23,290 bases of DNA from CBDUVZ01 sp965370805 (GTDB taxonomy: Bacteria; Hydrothermota; Tepidihabitantia; Tepidihabitantales; Tepidihabitantaceae): the NCBI GenBank assembly GCA_965370805.1, contig CBDUVZ010000038.1:1-23290 (forward strand), in the 5' to 3' direction. This document shows positions 1 through 6,409 of the stretch, in pieces. Numbering within the stretch: position 1 is the first letter of the stretch; every line of letters begins with the position of its first letter. The position numbers and the translations under genes are program-made. The notes beneath the pieces are model-generated. The model was not told the DNA's origin and did not search any database. It worked only from the letters and a program-made list of their open reading frames with translations.

Positions 1-10
1 CAGGACCCGG

Positions 11-301
11 ATGGGCGATAACTTCGAGAAGCAGGCCCGGATGCTCGACCTGGTGCGGTCAATCGTCCGCGGAGTGACTGACGAGGCCGGCGTTCCGGGA
101 ATCATCCGCTTCTTCTACCTGAGCTTCGCCCGGGCGGTCTACGGCCGGTGGCGCCGGTATCGACCCGGCCCGCTGGCGGGCGAGTTGACGATACTGCGCC
201 TGCAGTGGGCGCAGCGCGGGCTCGACCCCCAACTGCTGCAGCGCGTGCAGGACGCCGTTACCGAAGCGCTTGAGCTGACACGGAGTCAGAAACCCCGGTG
301 A
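11..301 (+). CDS. hypothetical 96-aa protein
   Basis: I do not recognise this protein. It is basic and mostly helical in character, with an aromatic, arginine-rich middle (FFYLSFARAVYGRWRRYRPG, residues about 34-53) and a Leu/Gln-rich C-terminal half. There is no signal peptide and no obvious catalytic motif. The ATG at 11 is preceded by AGGA about five bases upstream, a plausible ribosome binding site; a later ATG at 41 is also possible. The reading frame opposite it (59-322, - strand) looks like a shadow. The gene may belong to an operon that begins before the window. It ends 241 bp before the stop of the convergent glycosyltransferase gene. Confidence 0.5.
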   Translation: MGDNFEKQARMLDLVRSIVRGVTDEAGVPGIIRFFYLSFARAVYGRWRRYRPGPLAGELTILRLQWAQRGLDPQLLQRVQDAVTEALELTRSQKPR

Positions 302-315
302 CGGCACGCTGCGCA

Positions 316-343
316 TTGACAAATCGGTGTCCGCGATTAGCGT
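316..343 (+). promoter_or_regulatory. candidate sigma-70 promoter TTGACA-N16-TAGCGT
   Basis: TTGACA at 316-321 is followed after 16 bp by TAGCGT at 338-343, which matches the three most conserved -10 positions (T, A and final T). The ATG at 352 lies 8 nt further on, the same geometry as the leaderless promoters elsewhere in the window. It faces the space between two convergent genes. Confidence 0.4.
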
Positions 344-351
344 AGAGTATC

Positions 352-456
352 ATGGCGGACGAGGCGAAGCGACGCAAGCAGGACGAACGCCGGCTCGCAG
401 CTTCCCGCCGCCGGCAAGACCCTCCGCCGCCGCTCACCAGAACAGCCAGCGGATGA
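352..456 (+). CDS. possible 34-aa basic small protein
   Basis: A short frame runs from ATG 352 to TGA 454-456 and begins MADEAKRRKQDERRLAASRR, followed by a proline run. It is strongly charged, and the only support is its position 8 nt after a candidate promoter, as seen for recognised genes in this window. Against it, bases 350-383 resemble a degenerate copy of the dispersed repeat found inside rimO, so the frame could be accidental. The rest of the 302-542 gap shows no other convincing feature. Confidence 0.22.
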   Translation: MADEAKRRKQDERRLAASRRRQDPPPPLTRTASG

Positions 457-542
457 CGGCATGAGGAGGACGGTGGGCTACCGTGTCGCAGGAATCATGA
501 CCGGCATCGCCGTTGGCCCGCGGACTTCTGCCCGGCAGAACG

Positions 543-2480
543 CTATCTCAACTGCTCAAGCGCCTGCCTCGCCTTCCTGTGTCCGGGCTCGAGCTTGAGC
601 ACTTCGCGCCAGCGCGTATGGGCCTTCTGTTTGTTGCCCGCATAGTATTCGACCAGCCCGAGATGGTACATCGCCGGGACAAATGCCGGGTCAATCGCCA
701 GCGCCTTCTCGTAGTCCATCCGCGCCTGGCCCAGGTTCCGGTGTGCGGTCGCGATATTGCCGAGGCTGCTCCAACCCTGAACCGCATACGGGTCCAGTTC
801 AACCACCCGGACGAAGCAGACTCGCGCCGAGTCCAGTTGCCCGCGCGCCGCAAACAGGTTGCCGAGCGTGCCGTACGGCTCCGGGTCATCGGGCGCAATC
901 CGGACCGCGGCGCGCGCGGCCCGCATAGCCTTGTCGTACTGCTTCATCCCGGTCAACAGGGTTGCCTCAAGGACCAGGACATTGACCGACGAGTCATACG
1001 CCAGGGCCTGGTGCACCTGCTCCAGAGCCGGCTGATGCCTGCCGACCTGGTGCAGAGCCCGAGCGACAAGCAGGTGGTTCTGGTCGTGCCGGGTCGCAAA
1101 CGGACCGGCCAGGTTGAGATTGCACGCCGCCAGCCCGAATACGAGGATTGTCAACCCCACGACCCGTTCGCGGCCTTTCAGCCTGACCAGCGCATCAACC
1201 CCGGCCACCGCGAGAATAGCAAACAGCGGCACCATCGCCATCCTGAACCTGGCGGTAACGAAGAAAACGACGAACGACAGCCCGTACGCCAGGAGAAAGA
1301 CGTATACCGGCAGCAAGCTGCGCCATCTCCGGCGGAAGGCATACGCGCCCAGCAGCGCCAGCGGGAACACCAGGCCGAACGGGAACTTGAGAAACCAGGT
1401 CCGAAACATCAGCAGGTTCAGGAAAGAGAACTGCTTGAAGAAGTAAATGTCCCGGTTGTTCGATATCTCCAGCCCGCTGACCAGCAGGTAGGCCTTGCGC
1501 GCCATCAGGCCCAGGGCCTTGCCCGGGTGGATACGCCAGAACTCAAGCCCCTTGCCGAGCCAGTACCGGTCGATTTCAGTGCCTCGAAGCGAACGGCCCG
1601 CGGCCTGTTCGGCCAGCCGCTTGACGTCATTGTACCCACCCCACCAGCTCGCTCTTGTCCCGGGAACTATCGCGGTCACGCCGTCGGACTCGGCGTTGTT
1701 ACCGATGTAGAAATTGGTCCCGCCCTGCCACGCAATCGGGACGAATTCGCCGCCGACCACGAGATTACGGATTGCTACCGGCGCGATGACGACAGCGACC
1801 GCGGCCAGTAACTGCGCCAGCGGTTTCCACGCCTTTCGCCGGTACTCAAAGAAAAACCAGACCGGCAGCACGGCGACAAAAACCAGGACGTTGGGCCGCG
1901 CGATTACCGCCAGACCGAATGCCAGTCCGGGCCACCACCACCCGCCGCCCCGCTCCCGGCTGCGCAACAGCAGCACAAACCCGAGCAGGACAAGGAAAAC
2001 AAGCAGGCACGGTATCAGCAGCTCACCGTCAAAGTAAACAGCCACGGGGTAGGCCGCCATCACCAGCCCGGCGGCACGGGGAACCCATCGCTTCGCACCC
2101 GGCCGCCGGCCATTCCAACTGCACAGCCGCCGAGCCAGCAGGTACACAAATCCCGCGCTTGCACTGCCGACCACCGCCTGAGCCAGCCTGGTCGGGAACG
2201 GATCCGCCCCGAACAGCTTGTACAGCAGCCCGAGGAAGTACGGGTACAGCGGGGCCCGGAAGAAAGCATCGCGGATGAATTCGGTCCCGGATGCCACTGC
2301 CAGGGCCCAGCGATGATGGTACAGCGCGTCCATCTGCGGCGCGAAGAACAACGGGTCATTCCCCCTGGCCTGCAACAGGTAGATAACCCGCAGGACAAAC
2401 GCCAACCCGGCAATAACGACGAACCAGCGCACAACCGGCTCTCGGACCTGCTTACACGGCTTCGTGTTCCTGCGAACCAT
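543..2480 (-). CDS. GT-C (family 39-like) membrane glycosyltransferase fused to TPRs
   Basis: The 645-aa protein has two parts. Residues about 15-455 hold some ten hydrophobic segments typical of the dolichyl-phosphate-mannose protein mannosyltransferase/ArnT superfamily. These include an acidic residue in the first periplasmic loop (APQMDALYHH, D51), an RAPLYPYFLGLLY stretch (75-87) and a late ARFRMAMVPLF segment (410-420). Residues about 465-645 are at least four TPR units (for example GQLDSARVCFVRVVELDP). Family members move a sugar from a polyprenyl-phosphate carrier to protein or lipid on the outer face of the inner membrane; substrate and acceptor here are unknown. The ATG at 2480 is fixed by a promoter ending 6 nt upstream. 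The gene is divergent from yggS. Confidence 0.82.
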   Translation of the reverse strand: MVRRNTKPCKQVREPVVRWFVVIAGLAFVLRVIYLLQARGNDPLFFAPQMDALYHHRWALAVASGTEFIRDAFFRAPLYPYFLGLLYKLFGADPFPTRLAQAVVGSASAGFVYLLARRLCSWNGRRPGAKRWVPRAAGLVMAAYPVAVYFDGELLIPCLLVFLVLLGFVLLLRSRERGGGWWWPGLAFGLAVIARPNVLVFVAVLPVWFFFEYRRKAWKPLAQLLAAVAVVIAPVAIRNLVVGGEFVPIAWQGGTNFYIGNNAESDGVTAIVPGTRASWWGGYNDVKRLAEQAAGRSLRGTEIDRYWLGKGLEFWRIHPGKALGLMARKAYLLVSGLEISNNRDIYFFKQFSFLNLLMFRTWFLKFPFGLVFPLALLGAYAFRRRWRSLLPVYVFLLAYGLSFVVFFVTARFRMAMVPLFAILAVAGVDALVRLKGRERVVGLTILVFGLAACNLNLAGPFATRHDQNHLLVARALHQVGRHQPALEQVHQALAYDSSVNVLVLEATLLTGMKQYDKAMRAARAAVRIAPDDPEPYGTLGNLFAARGQLDSARVCFVRVVELDPYAVQGWSSLGNIATAHRNLGQARMDYEKALAIDPAFVPAMYHLGLVEYYAGNKQKAHTRWREVLKLEPGHRKARQALEQLR

Positions 2481-2486
2481 GCTAGC

Positions 2487-2514
2487 AGTATCAGCAATTG
2501 GAACGTCAGGTCAA
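2487..2514 (-). promoter_or_regulatory. leaderless promoter of the GT-C/TPR gene
   Basis: Reading the minus strand, TTGACC (2514-2509) is followed by a 16-bp spacer, GATACT (2492-2487), six bases, and the ATG at 2480-2478. Transcription would start at or next to the start codon, and no Shine-Dalgarno sequence is present. Confidence 0.7.
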
Positions 2515-2537
2515 GCCGAACCCGGCACCGGGACCGC

Positions 2538-2565
2538 TTGATTCCGGACGGCCGGCAAATATACT
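2538..2565 (+). promoter_or_regulatory. leaderless promoter of yggS
   Basis: TTGATT (2538-2543), a 16-bp spacer and TATACT (2560-2565) are followed by six bases and the GTG at 2572. The predicted transcription start falls on the start codon. Its -35 box is only 23 bp from that of the divergent glycosyltransferase promoter. Confidence 0.75.
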
Positions 2566-2571
2566 CTGCGT

Positions 2572-3264
2572 GTGGATATCGCTTCGAACCTGCAGGCTCT
2601 TGAGCAGCGTATCGCGACGGCGTGCAGCCGGGCCGGCCGCAGCCGTTCCGAAGTAGCCCTGATTGCGGTCTCCAAGACCAGGCCCGCGGAACTGGTCGAT
2701 GAAGTAATCCGCGCCGGCGTCACCGACGTTGGCGAGAACCGGGTTCAGGAAGCCGCGCTCAAGAAGCCACTCGTGACTGAACAGGCCGACTGGCACCTGA
2801 TCGGCCATCTCCAGACCAACAAAGTCAGGAAGGCGCTCGACCTGTTCTCAACGATTCACAGCGTGGACTCAATCCGCCTGGCAGCGGAAATCCAGCGCCG
2901 TTGTCAACAGGCGGACCGGACCGCAAGAGTCCTGGCCGAAGTCAACACCTCGGCCGAGCCGACCAAGTTCGGCATCGACCCTGACCGCCTCTCCGGACTG
3001 GTGGAGGAAATCGTCGGGATGGACCGGCTCGAACTCGTCGGCCTGATGACAATCGGGCCCGGCTGGGCAACCGAAGACCCGGAGGCATCCCGGCCCTGTT
3101 TCCAAACCCTTGCCCGACTGGCCGGGGAAGCCCGGCGGCGTTTCGCCATCCCACTCCCCCACCTCTCGATGGGAATGAGCTCTGACTTCGAAGTCGGCAT
3201 CGAAGAAGGCGCCACCATGATCCGCGTCGGCACCGCTATCTTCGGCCCGCGCCTGCCCGGATAG
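2572..3264 (+). CDS. yggS: YggS/PLPBP-family pyridoxal phosphate homeostasis protein
   Basis: The 230-aa protein is a single-domain TIM-barrel PLP carrier of the YggS/PROSC family, which buffers cytosolic pyridoxal 5'-phosphate and has no known catalytic activity. Hallmarks are visible in order: the PLP lysine in AVSKTRP (K35), GENRVQE (about 54-60), WHLIGHLQTNKVRKA (about 73-87), GLMTIGP, and the phosphate-binding end LSMGMSSDFEVGIEEGAT with RVGTAIFGPR. Length is normal for the family. The GTG at 2572 is chosen because a strong -10 box ends six bases before it. The small zincin gene follows 8 nt after the stop, so the two are probably co-transcribed up to the terminator at 3670. Confidence 0.93.
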   Translation: MDIASNLQALEQRIATACSRAGRSRSEVALIAVSKTRPAELVDEVIRAGVTDVGENRVQEAALKKPLVTEQADWHLIGHLQTNKVRKALDLFSTIHSVDSIRLAAEIQRRCQQADRTARVLAEVNTSAEPTKFGIDPDRLSGLVEEIVGMDRLELVGLMTIGPGWATEDPEASRPCFQTLARLAGEARRRFAIPLPHLSMGMSSDFEVGIEEGATMIRVGTAIFGPRLPG

Positions 3265-3272
3265 CCCCTGGG

Positions 3273-3659
3273 ATGGAATCTCAACGTTTCGACCGGCTGG
3301 TTCGGGAAGCGGTCGAGCAGATCCCGGACTTCTTCCAGGAGAAACTGGCCAACCTCCAGATCGACGTCAGGCAGATTGCCCCACCCGATATCGCCCGGAA
3401 ACTGGACCGTCGGCCAGCGGAACTGCTCGGCGTGTACCAGGGCATTCCCTACAAGCGCCGCGGACCCTGGTACGGCAACGTGATGCACGACCGGATACTC
3501 ATTTTCCAGCATCCGATTGAAAGCCAGTGCCGCACCGACGAGGAAATCCGGTCCCTGGTCCGCAAAGTTGTCATCCACGAAATCGGGCACTACTTCGGCC
3601 TCTCTGACCCTGAGTTGTATCGCCTTCAGGCTGAAGCTGACCGCGGCTCAACGTCCTGA
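3273..3659 (+). CDS. zincin-like metallopeptidase, DUF1025/PF06262-like
   Basis: The 128-aa protein carries HEIGHYFGLSD (residues 102-112), the HExxH zinc motif plus downstream Gly and Asp typical of the small 'metallopeptidase family' (Zincin_1, formerly DUF1025). Small size, no signal peptide and the conserved GVYQGIPYKRRG stretch (53-64) agree with that family. Substrates are not established. The ATG lies 8 nt after the yggS stop, with only a weak purine-rich sequence before it, so translational coupling is likely. A strong hairpin begins about 10 nt after the stop. Confidence 0.82.
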   Translation: MESQRFDRLVREAVEQIPDFFQEKLANLQIDVRQIAPPDIARKLDRRPAELLGVYQGIPYKRRGPWYGNVMHDRILIFQHPIESQCRTDEEIRSLVRKVVIHEIGHYFGLSDPELYRLQAEADRGSTS

Positions 3660-3669
3660 ACAAAACGTC

Positions 3670-3696
3670 AGGGGCAGACCCGACGGGTCTGCCCCT
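3670..3696. terminator. bidirectional hairpin terminator
   Basis: A perfect 12-bp stem (3670-3681 with 3685-3696) closes on a 3-nt GAC loop and is rich in GC. A pyrimidine-rich tract (GTTCTCTCTT) follows on the + strand, and a T-rich stretch (GACGTTTTGTTC) follows on the - strand. It lies between two convergent genes and could end both transcripts. Confidence 0.85.
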
Positions 3697-3719
3697 GTTC
3701 TCTCTTACTTCCTGAGAAG

Positions 3720-5447
3720 CTACTCGAGCACGAGCTTACGGGTCGCGGCGCCGTCCCGGGTTTCCAGGCGCACGAGGTAGATACCGGCCGCAAGTGACCG
3801 GGCATCCAGCGTAACCGACCCTTCCAGGCCGTCACTGGCGCTGTACAGGTTCCGCGCCAGCCGACCGGTCGCATCGTACAGGTTCACACTCACCTGCTGC
3901 CTGCTCGGAACCTGCCACCTGACAGTGACCATGTCCGAAACCGGGTTCGGATAGCTGACAACGGACAGCGTCGGCTCGGTCACGGACGGACCACCCTCAC
4001 CGATACCCACATTGCCGCACGCCGAGGCGGAAATGAGGTACTCGCCAATGTCACGGGGGGGCTGCCAGGCCCCGGGTGAACCGACGAAGCTGTGACCGTC
4101 CGACTCGTCGTCGGCGAAACTCGACGGATGGCTGGTCGAACTGACCGGGTCAACTGCAACGTAGAACCCGCCCGACGGGAAAATCAGCATCGAGTCGAGG
4201 TCATGGGAAATGACCGGGCCAGGCCCGCCGGCCGGGGCCTCAAGGATATCCGACTCGTAGAGCATTGTCGAACCGTCGTCGCCGTAGATCTTGAAGTAGA
4301 AGCTGGAATCAGGCCAGGGAAAGTCCGGATGGAGATAGAACTGAGTCCGAACCCTGGTCACGCCGACCGGGTAGGTAAGCTCGAAGTCGGCCGGGTCGAA
4401 CTGCGTCGCCCGCTGCGGACCGCCCCAATAGATCCAGTAGCCGGCCGTGTAGTCGCCGTATTGGATCCATTCGGCAACGCTGAGGTCGAACCTGATCGTA
4501 TCGTCCGCCGGCCACTGCTCGTCCGCGGCTTCGGTCCAGACCTGAACCTGGTACGCGCCGGTCGTGCTGGGAATCCGCCAGGCCGGTGAGAAATTCATCT
4601 GCTGGGTCTGACCCTGCCCGAGGTCAACGGTAGTATTCATCGTGTCGTCGTAGGTGTACGCATTCGGGCCGGTGATGTGCAGCCGCACCGGCGTGCCGGC
4701 CAACAGATCCTCCGTCCCCAGGTTCTTGATCATCGCCCGCACGTAGAAGTTGATGTCAGGAACGGTATCCATCGGCATGTTGGTGGCGAAATAGAGCGGC
4801 GCCGCGTTGTGCTCCTGCGGCGACCAGTCCAGTACCGCACGGATTAACCACTCGCCGACTCGCTGGTCCTCAGCGAACCCGTCGGTTGCGGTGTAAGTCC
4901 ACATCCGGTGCGAAGGAGCATTCGAGAAAGCATCGAGCGACATGCCCGGGCACATCGGGTAGGAATCGACCTGAACGTAGAAGATGTAGTAGTTGCTGCC
5001 GAAGATCGGCTCGTCAATCGGGATGAAGTTCCATTGTCCCATGGTGATTGTGACGGTGTCTGAGGCCCATATCTCGGTTCCCGGTGCACCGTGCGTTCCG
5101 TCGTCGGCATACACTTTGACCAGCGCATTGGTGCCCCCGGGAGAGGGCCAGCCGTCGTAGAAGTGGACCAGGGCGCCGGCCAGCGTGACGTTGTCGCTCG
5201 GGCTGATGAACTTGACGCCCCAGCCGCTGCCGCCCTGGCTGTAGGCCCAAGCGTTGGCGGGCATGTTGTCGTCGTACTTGAAAGTGTCGACCGCGGGCCG
5301 GAATACGTTCGGCGCATCAGGGAAAATCCCGGGCTCAGGGTTCTGGATCGTGTAGTTGTGGACATGGTTGACGCCAATCCACTGCTCGGCCCCGGCCATC
5401 GCCAGGCCGAAGCCGAAAACGAGCATCAGGACTACAAGCTTGCGCAT
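3720..5447 (-). CDS. secreted beta-rich protein with T9SS-type-A-like C-terminal domain
   Basis: The 575-aa protein starts with a classical signal peptide (MRKLVVLMLVFGFGLAMAGA). The body is beta-rich, with a jelly-roll-like first half and a CARDB-like middle section (about 205-325, 'MIKNLGTEDLLAGTPVRLHI'). The last ~80 residues match the type IX secretion sorting fold: YPNPVSDMVTVRW, VNLYDATGRL, LAAGIYLVRLE and a terminal KLVLE. Family knowledge says such tails direct export through the outer membrane; whether this organism has that machinery cannot be seen here. A longer frame opens at a GTG at 5483, but ATG 5447 is preferred because AAAGGAGG lies just upstream and the signal peptide starts there. 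Confidence 0.8.
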   Translation of the reverse strand: MRKLVVLMLVFGFGLAMAGAEQWIGVNHVHNYTIQNPEPGIFPDAPNVFRPAVDTFKYDDNMPANAWAYSQGGSGWGVKFISPSDNVTLAGALVHFYDGWPSPGGTNALVKVYADDGTHGAPGTEIWASDTVTITMGQWNFIPIDEPIFGSNYYIFYVQVDSYPMCPGMSLDAFSNAPSHRMWTYTATDGFAEDQRVGEWLIRAVLDWSPQEHNAAPLYFATNMPMDTVPDINFYVRAMIKNLGTEDLLAGTPVRLHITGPNAYTYDDTMNTTVDLGQGQTQQMNFSPAWRIPSTTGAYQVQVWTEAADEQWPADDTIRFDLSVAEWIQYGDYTAGYWIYWGGPQRATQFDPADFELTYPVGVTRVRTQFYLHPDFPWPDSSFYFKIYGDDGSTMLYESDILEAPAGGPGPVISHDLDSMLIFPSGGFYVAVDPVSSTSHPSSFADDESDGHSFVGSPGAWQPPRDIGEYLISASACGNVGIGEGGPSVTEPTLSVVSYPNPVSDMVTVRWQVPSRQQVSVNLYDATGRLARNLYSASDGLEGSVTLDARSLAAGIYLVRLETRDGAATRKLVLE

Positions 5448-5454
5448 TGCTGCT

Positions 5455-5462
5455 CCTCCTTT
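5455..5462 (-). promoter_or_regulatory. strong Shine-Dalgarno, decides start at 5447
   Basis: The minus strand reads AAAGGAGG followed by seven bases and the ATG at 5447. This contrasts with the SD-less genes elsewhere in the window and rules against the upstream GTG at 5483. Confidence 0.85.
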
Positions 5463-5543
5463 AGAAAGCCTTACTACCTTCACTCTTCCTGCCGTGACCG
5501 CCCATCATACCAGCCGTGCACCGGACGGTACTGCCAGCGGCCA

Positions 5544-5572
5544 ATGATAGCCCAACCCTCACCGCCGGTCAA
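5544..5572 (-). promoter_or_regulatory. sigma-70 promoter with long leader for the secreted protein
   Basis: On the minus strand, TTGACC (5572-5567) is followed by 17 bp and TATCAT (5549-5544). The start codon is about 90 nt downstream of the expected transcription start, so the mRNA would have a real 5' leader with a Shine-Dalgarno sequence. No riboswitch-like structure was recognised in the leader. This promoter, its leader and the inverted-repeat element account for the 377-bp gap 5448-5824. Confidence 0.55.
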
Positions 5573-5604
5573 GCAATGTCTGTCCCGAGAGTGGACAATG
5601 CAAA

Positions 5605-5786
5605 GGAAATGTCGAATGCCGAATTGCGAATGACGAATGCGAACTTCCGCCCTCATCTGTGTCGATCCGTGTTCATCTGTGGTTCTTGCGTTCCAATCGG
5701 CATTCGGCGTTCGACGCTTCTGCCTGTGTTCATCGGTGTTTATCAGTGGTTATCGCTCCAATCGAAAATCGGCATTCGGCATTTCC
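5605..5786. repeat. 182-bp inverted-repeat element (MITE-like or foldback)
   Basis: The ends are 18-bp inverted repeats with one mismatch: GGAAATGTCGAATGCCGA at 5605-5622 and the complement of GGAAATGCCGAATGCCGA at 5769-5786. A related CGGCATTCGGC unit lies inside near 5698-5708, and 5651-5683 carries the CATCTGTGT/CATCCGTG cassette found again near 19534 and 23191. An open frame runs through it but its sequence is repeat-derived, so I do not call it coding. It abuts the -35 box of the next operon. Confidence 0.65.
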
Positions 5787-5815
5787 TTGACATTTGCCCG
5801 TTATCTCATGATGCT
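5787..5815 (+). promoter_or_regulatory. weak candidate promoter for the DUF4390-ntrY-ntrX operon
   Basis: TTGACA (5787-5792) is followed after 17 bp by GATGCT (5810-5815), which matches only half of the -10 consensus. ATG codons follow at 5819 and 5825. The -35 box begins immediately after the inverted-repeat element. Confidence 0.4.
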
Positions 5816-5824
5816 TGGATGGGA

Positions 5825-6409
5825 ATGTCATTCCTTCTCGGCCTGCTCGCTGCCAAAGGGCTGGGAGCACTCGTCGGCACGCTGCTGCTCCTTACCCGCG
5901 TCGGCCCCGGCTTCGCTGACCCGGCCCTGGCAGTTGAGAACGACAGCATCTACCTGACGACGACCCTCAAGCACGCTTTCAGCCGGCACCTGGACGAGTT
6001 GCTTGAGTCCGGGTCCGTCGTGGCAATCGCGTACACCGCCACTGTTCACGTCCGGGACAGAACCGGGCAGGTTCACGCCTGCGAGCCATCAGTCTTCCTC
6101 CATTCAGCGATCTACGACCCGGTGAGCCAGAGCTTCACCGTCTACCGCTCCGAGTTGACCGGCCGGCCTGATTCACTTGTGAACGTGGAAACGCTCGACC
6201 GGACCAAGGAGCTACTGGCGTATCTGCACGCTCCGCTGCAGGCGACCGCCTCGCTTCCACCGGACCGGGAACTCTACTGCCGGATCGAAGCCGCGCTGAA
6301 CACGATCCGGATCGAACCGATGGGTGACCAGGAACTCGACCTCAACGCCTTCTGGGACTACCGATACCCGAAAGCCGCAACCCGCTGGCTGAAGCTGGAA
6401 ACCCCATGA
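5825..6409 (+). CDS. DUF4390-like exported/membrane-anchored protein
   Basis: The protein is 194 aa from ATG 5825 (ATG 5819 would add two residues). Residues 1-35 form a hydrophobic signal or anchor (MSFLLGLLAAKGLGALVGTL). The remainder is soluble and beta-rich, with an early LESGSVVAIAYTATVHVRDR and a C-terminal LNAFWDYRYPKAATRWLKL. This pattern, the length and the position before an NtrY-like kinase fit the DUF4390 family, which in proteobacteria is found beside ntrYX-like genes. Its role is unknown; as a periplasmic neighbour it could feed information to the kinase, which is inference. The frame stays open upstream to 5516, but that extension is repeat sequence. It overlaps the kinase gene by ATGA, indicating translational coupling. 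Confidence 0.65.
   Translation: MSFLLGLLAAKGLGALVGTLLLLTRVGPGFADPALAVENDSIYLTTTLKHAFSRHLDELLESGSVVAIAYTATVHVRDRTGQVHACEPSVFLHSAIYDPVSQSFTVYRSELTGRPDSLVNVETLDRTKELLAYLHAPLQATASLPPDRELYCRIEAALNTIRIEPMGDQELDLNAFWDYRYPKAATRWLKLETP

Noticed and set aside
527..539. TCTGC-CCG-GCAGA hairpin as terminator of the GT-C/TPR gene
   Set aside because: Only a 5-bp stem with no T-tract; too weak to call.
461..598. A 45-codon + strand frame beginning MRRTVGYRVAGIMTG
   Set aside because: It overlaps the 3' end of the opposing gene, has no promoter of its own at the right distance, and no recognisable feature.
513..1811. A 432-codon open frame on the + strand
   Set aside because: It lies entirely antisense to the GT-C/TPR gene, is extremely Arg/Pro/Gln-rich with no domain or signal, and is a typical GC-rich shadow of a membrane-protein gene.
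5651..5786. CRISPR-like or tandem repeat array
   Set aside because: The repeated units are degenerate, irregularly spaced and partly inverted, with no constant repeat-spacer period and no cas genes nearby.
5516..5824. N-terminal extension of the DUF4390-like protein by about 100 codons
   Set aside because: The extension translates the inverted-repeat element and cassette sequence (MSNAELRMTNANF..., SVFICGS...) and is followed by a normal start with a signal-like helix, so it is an accidental open frame.
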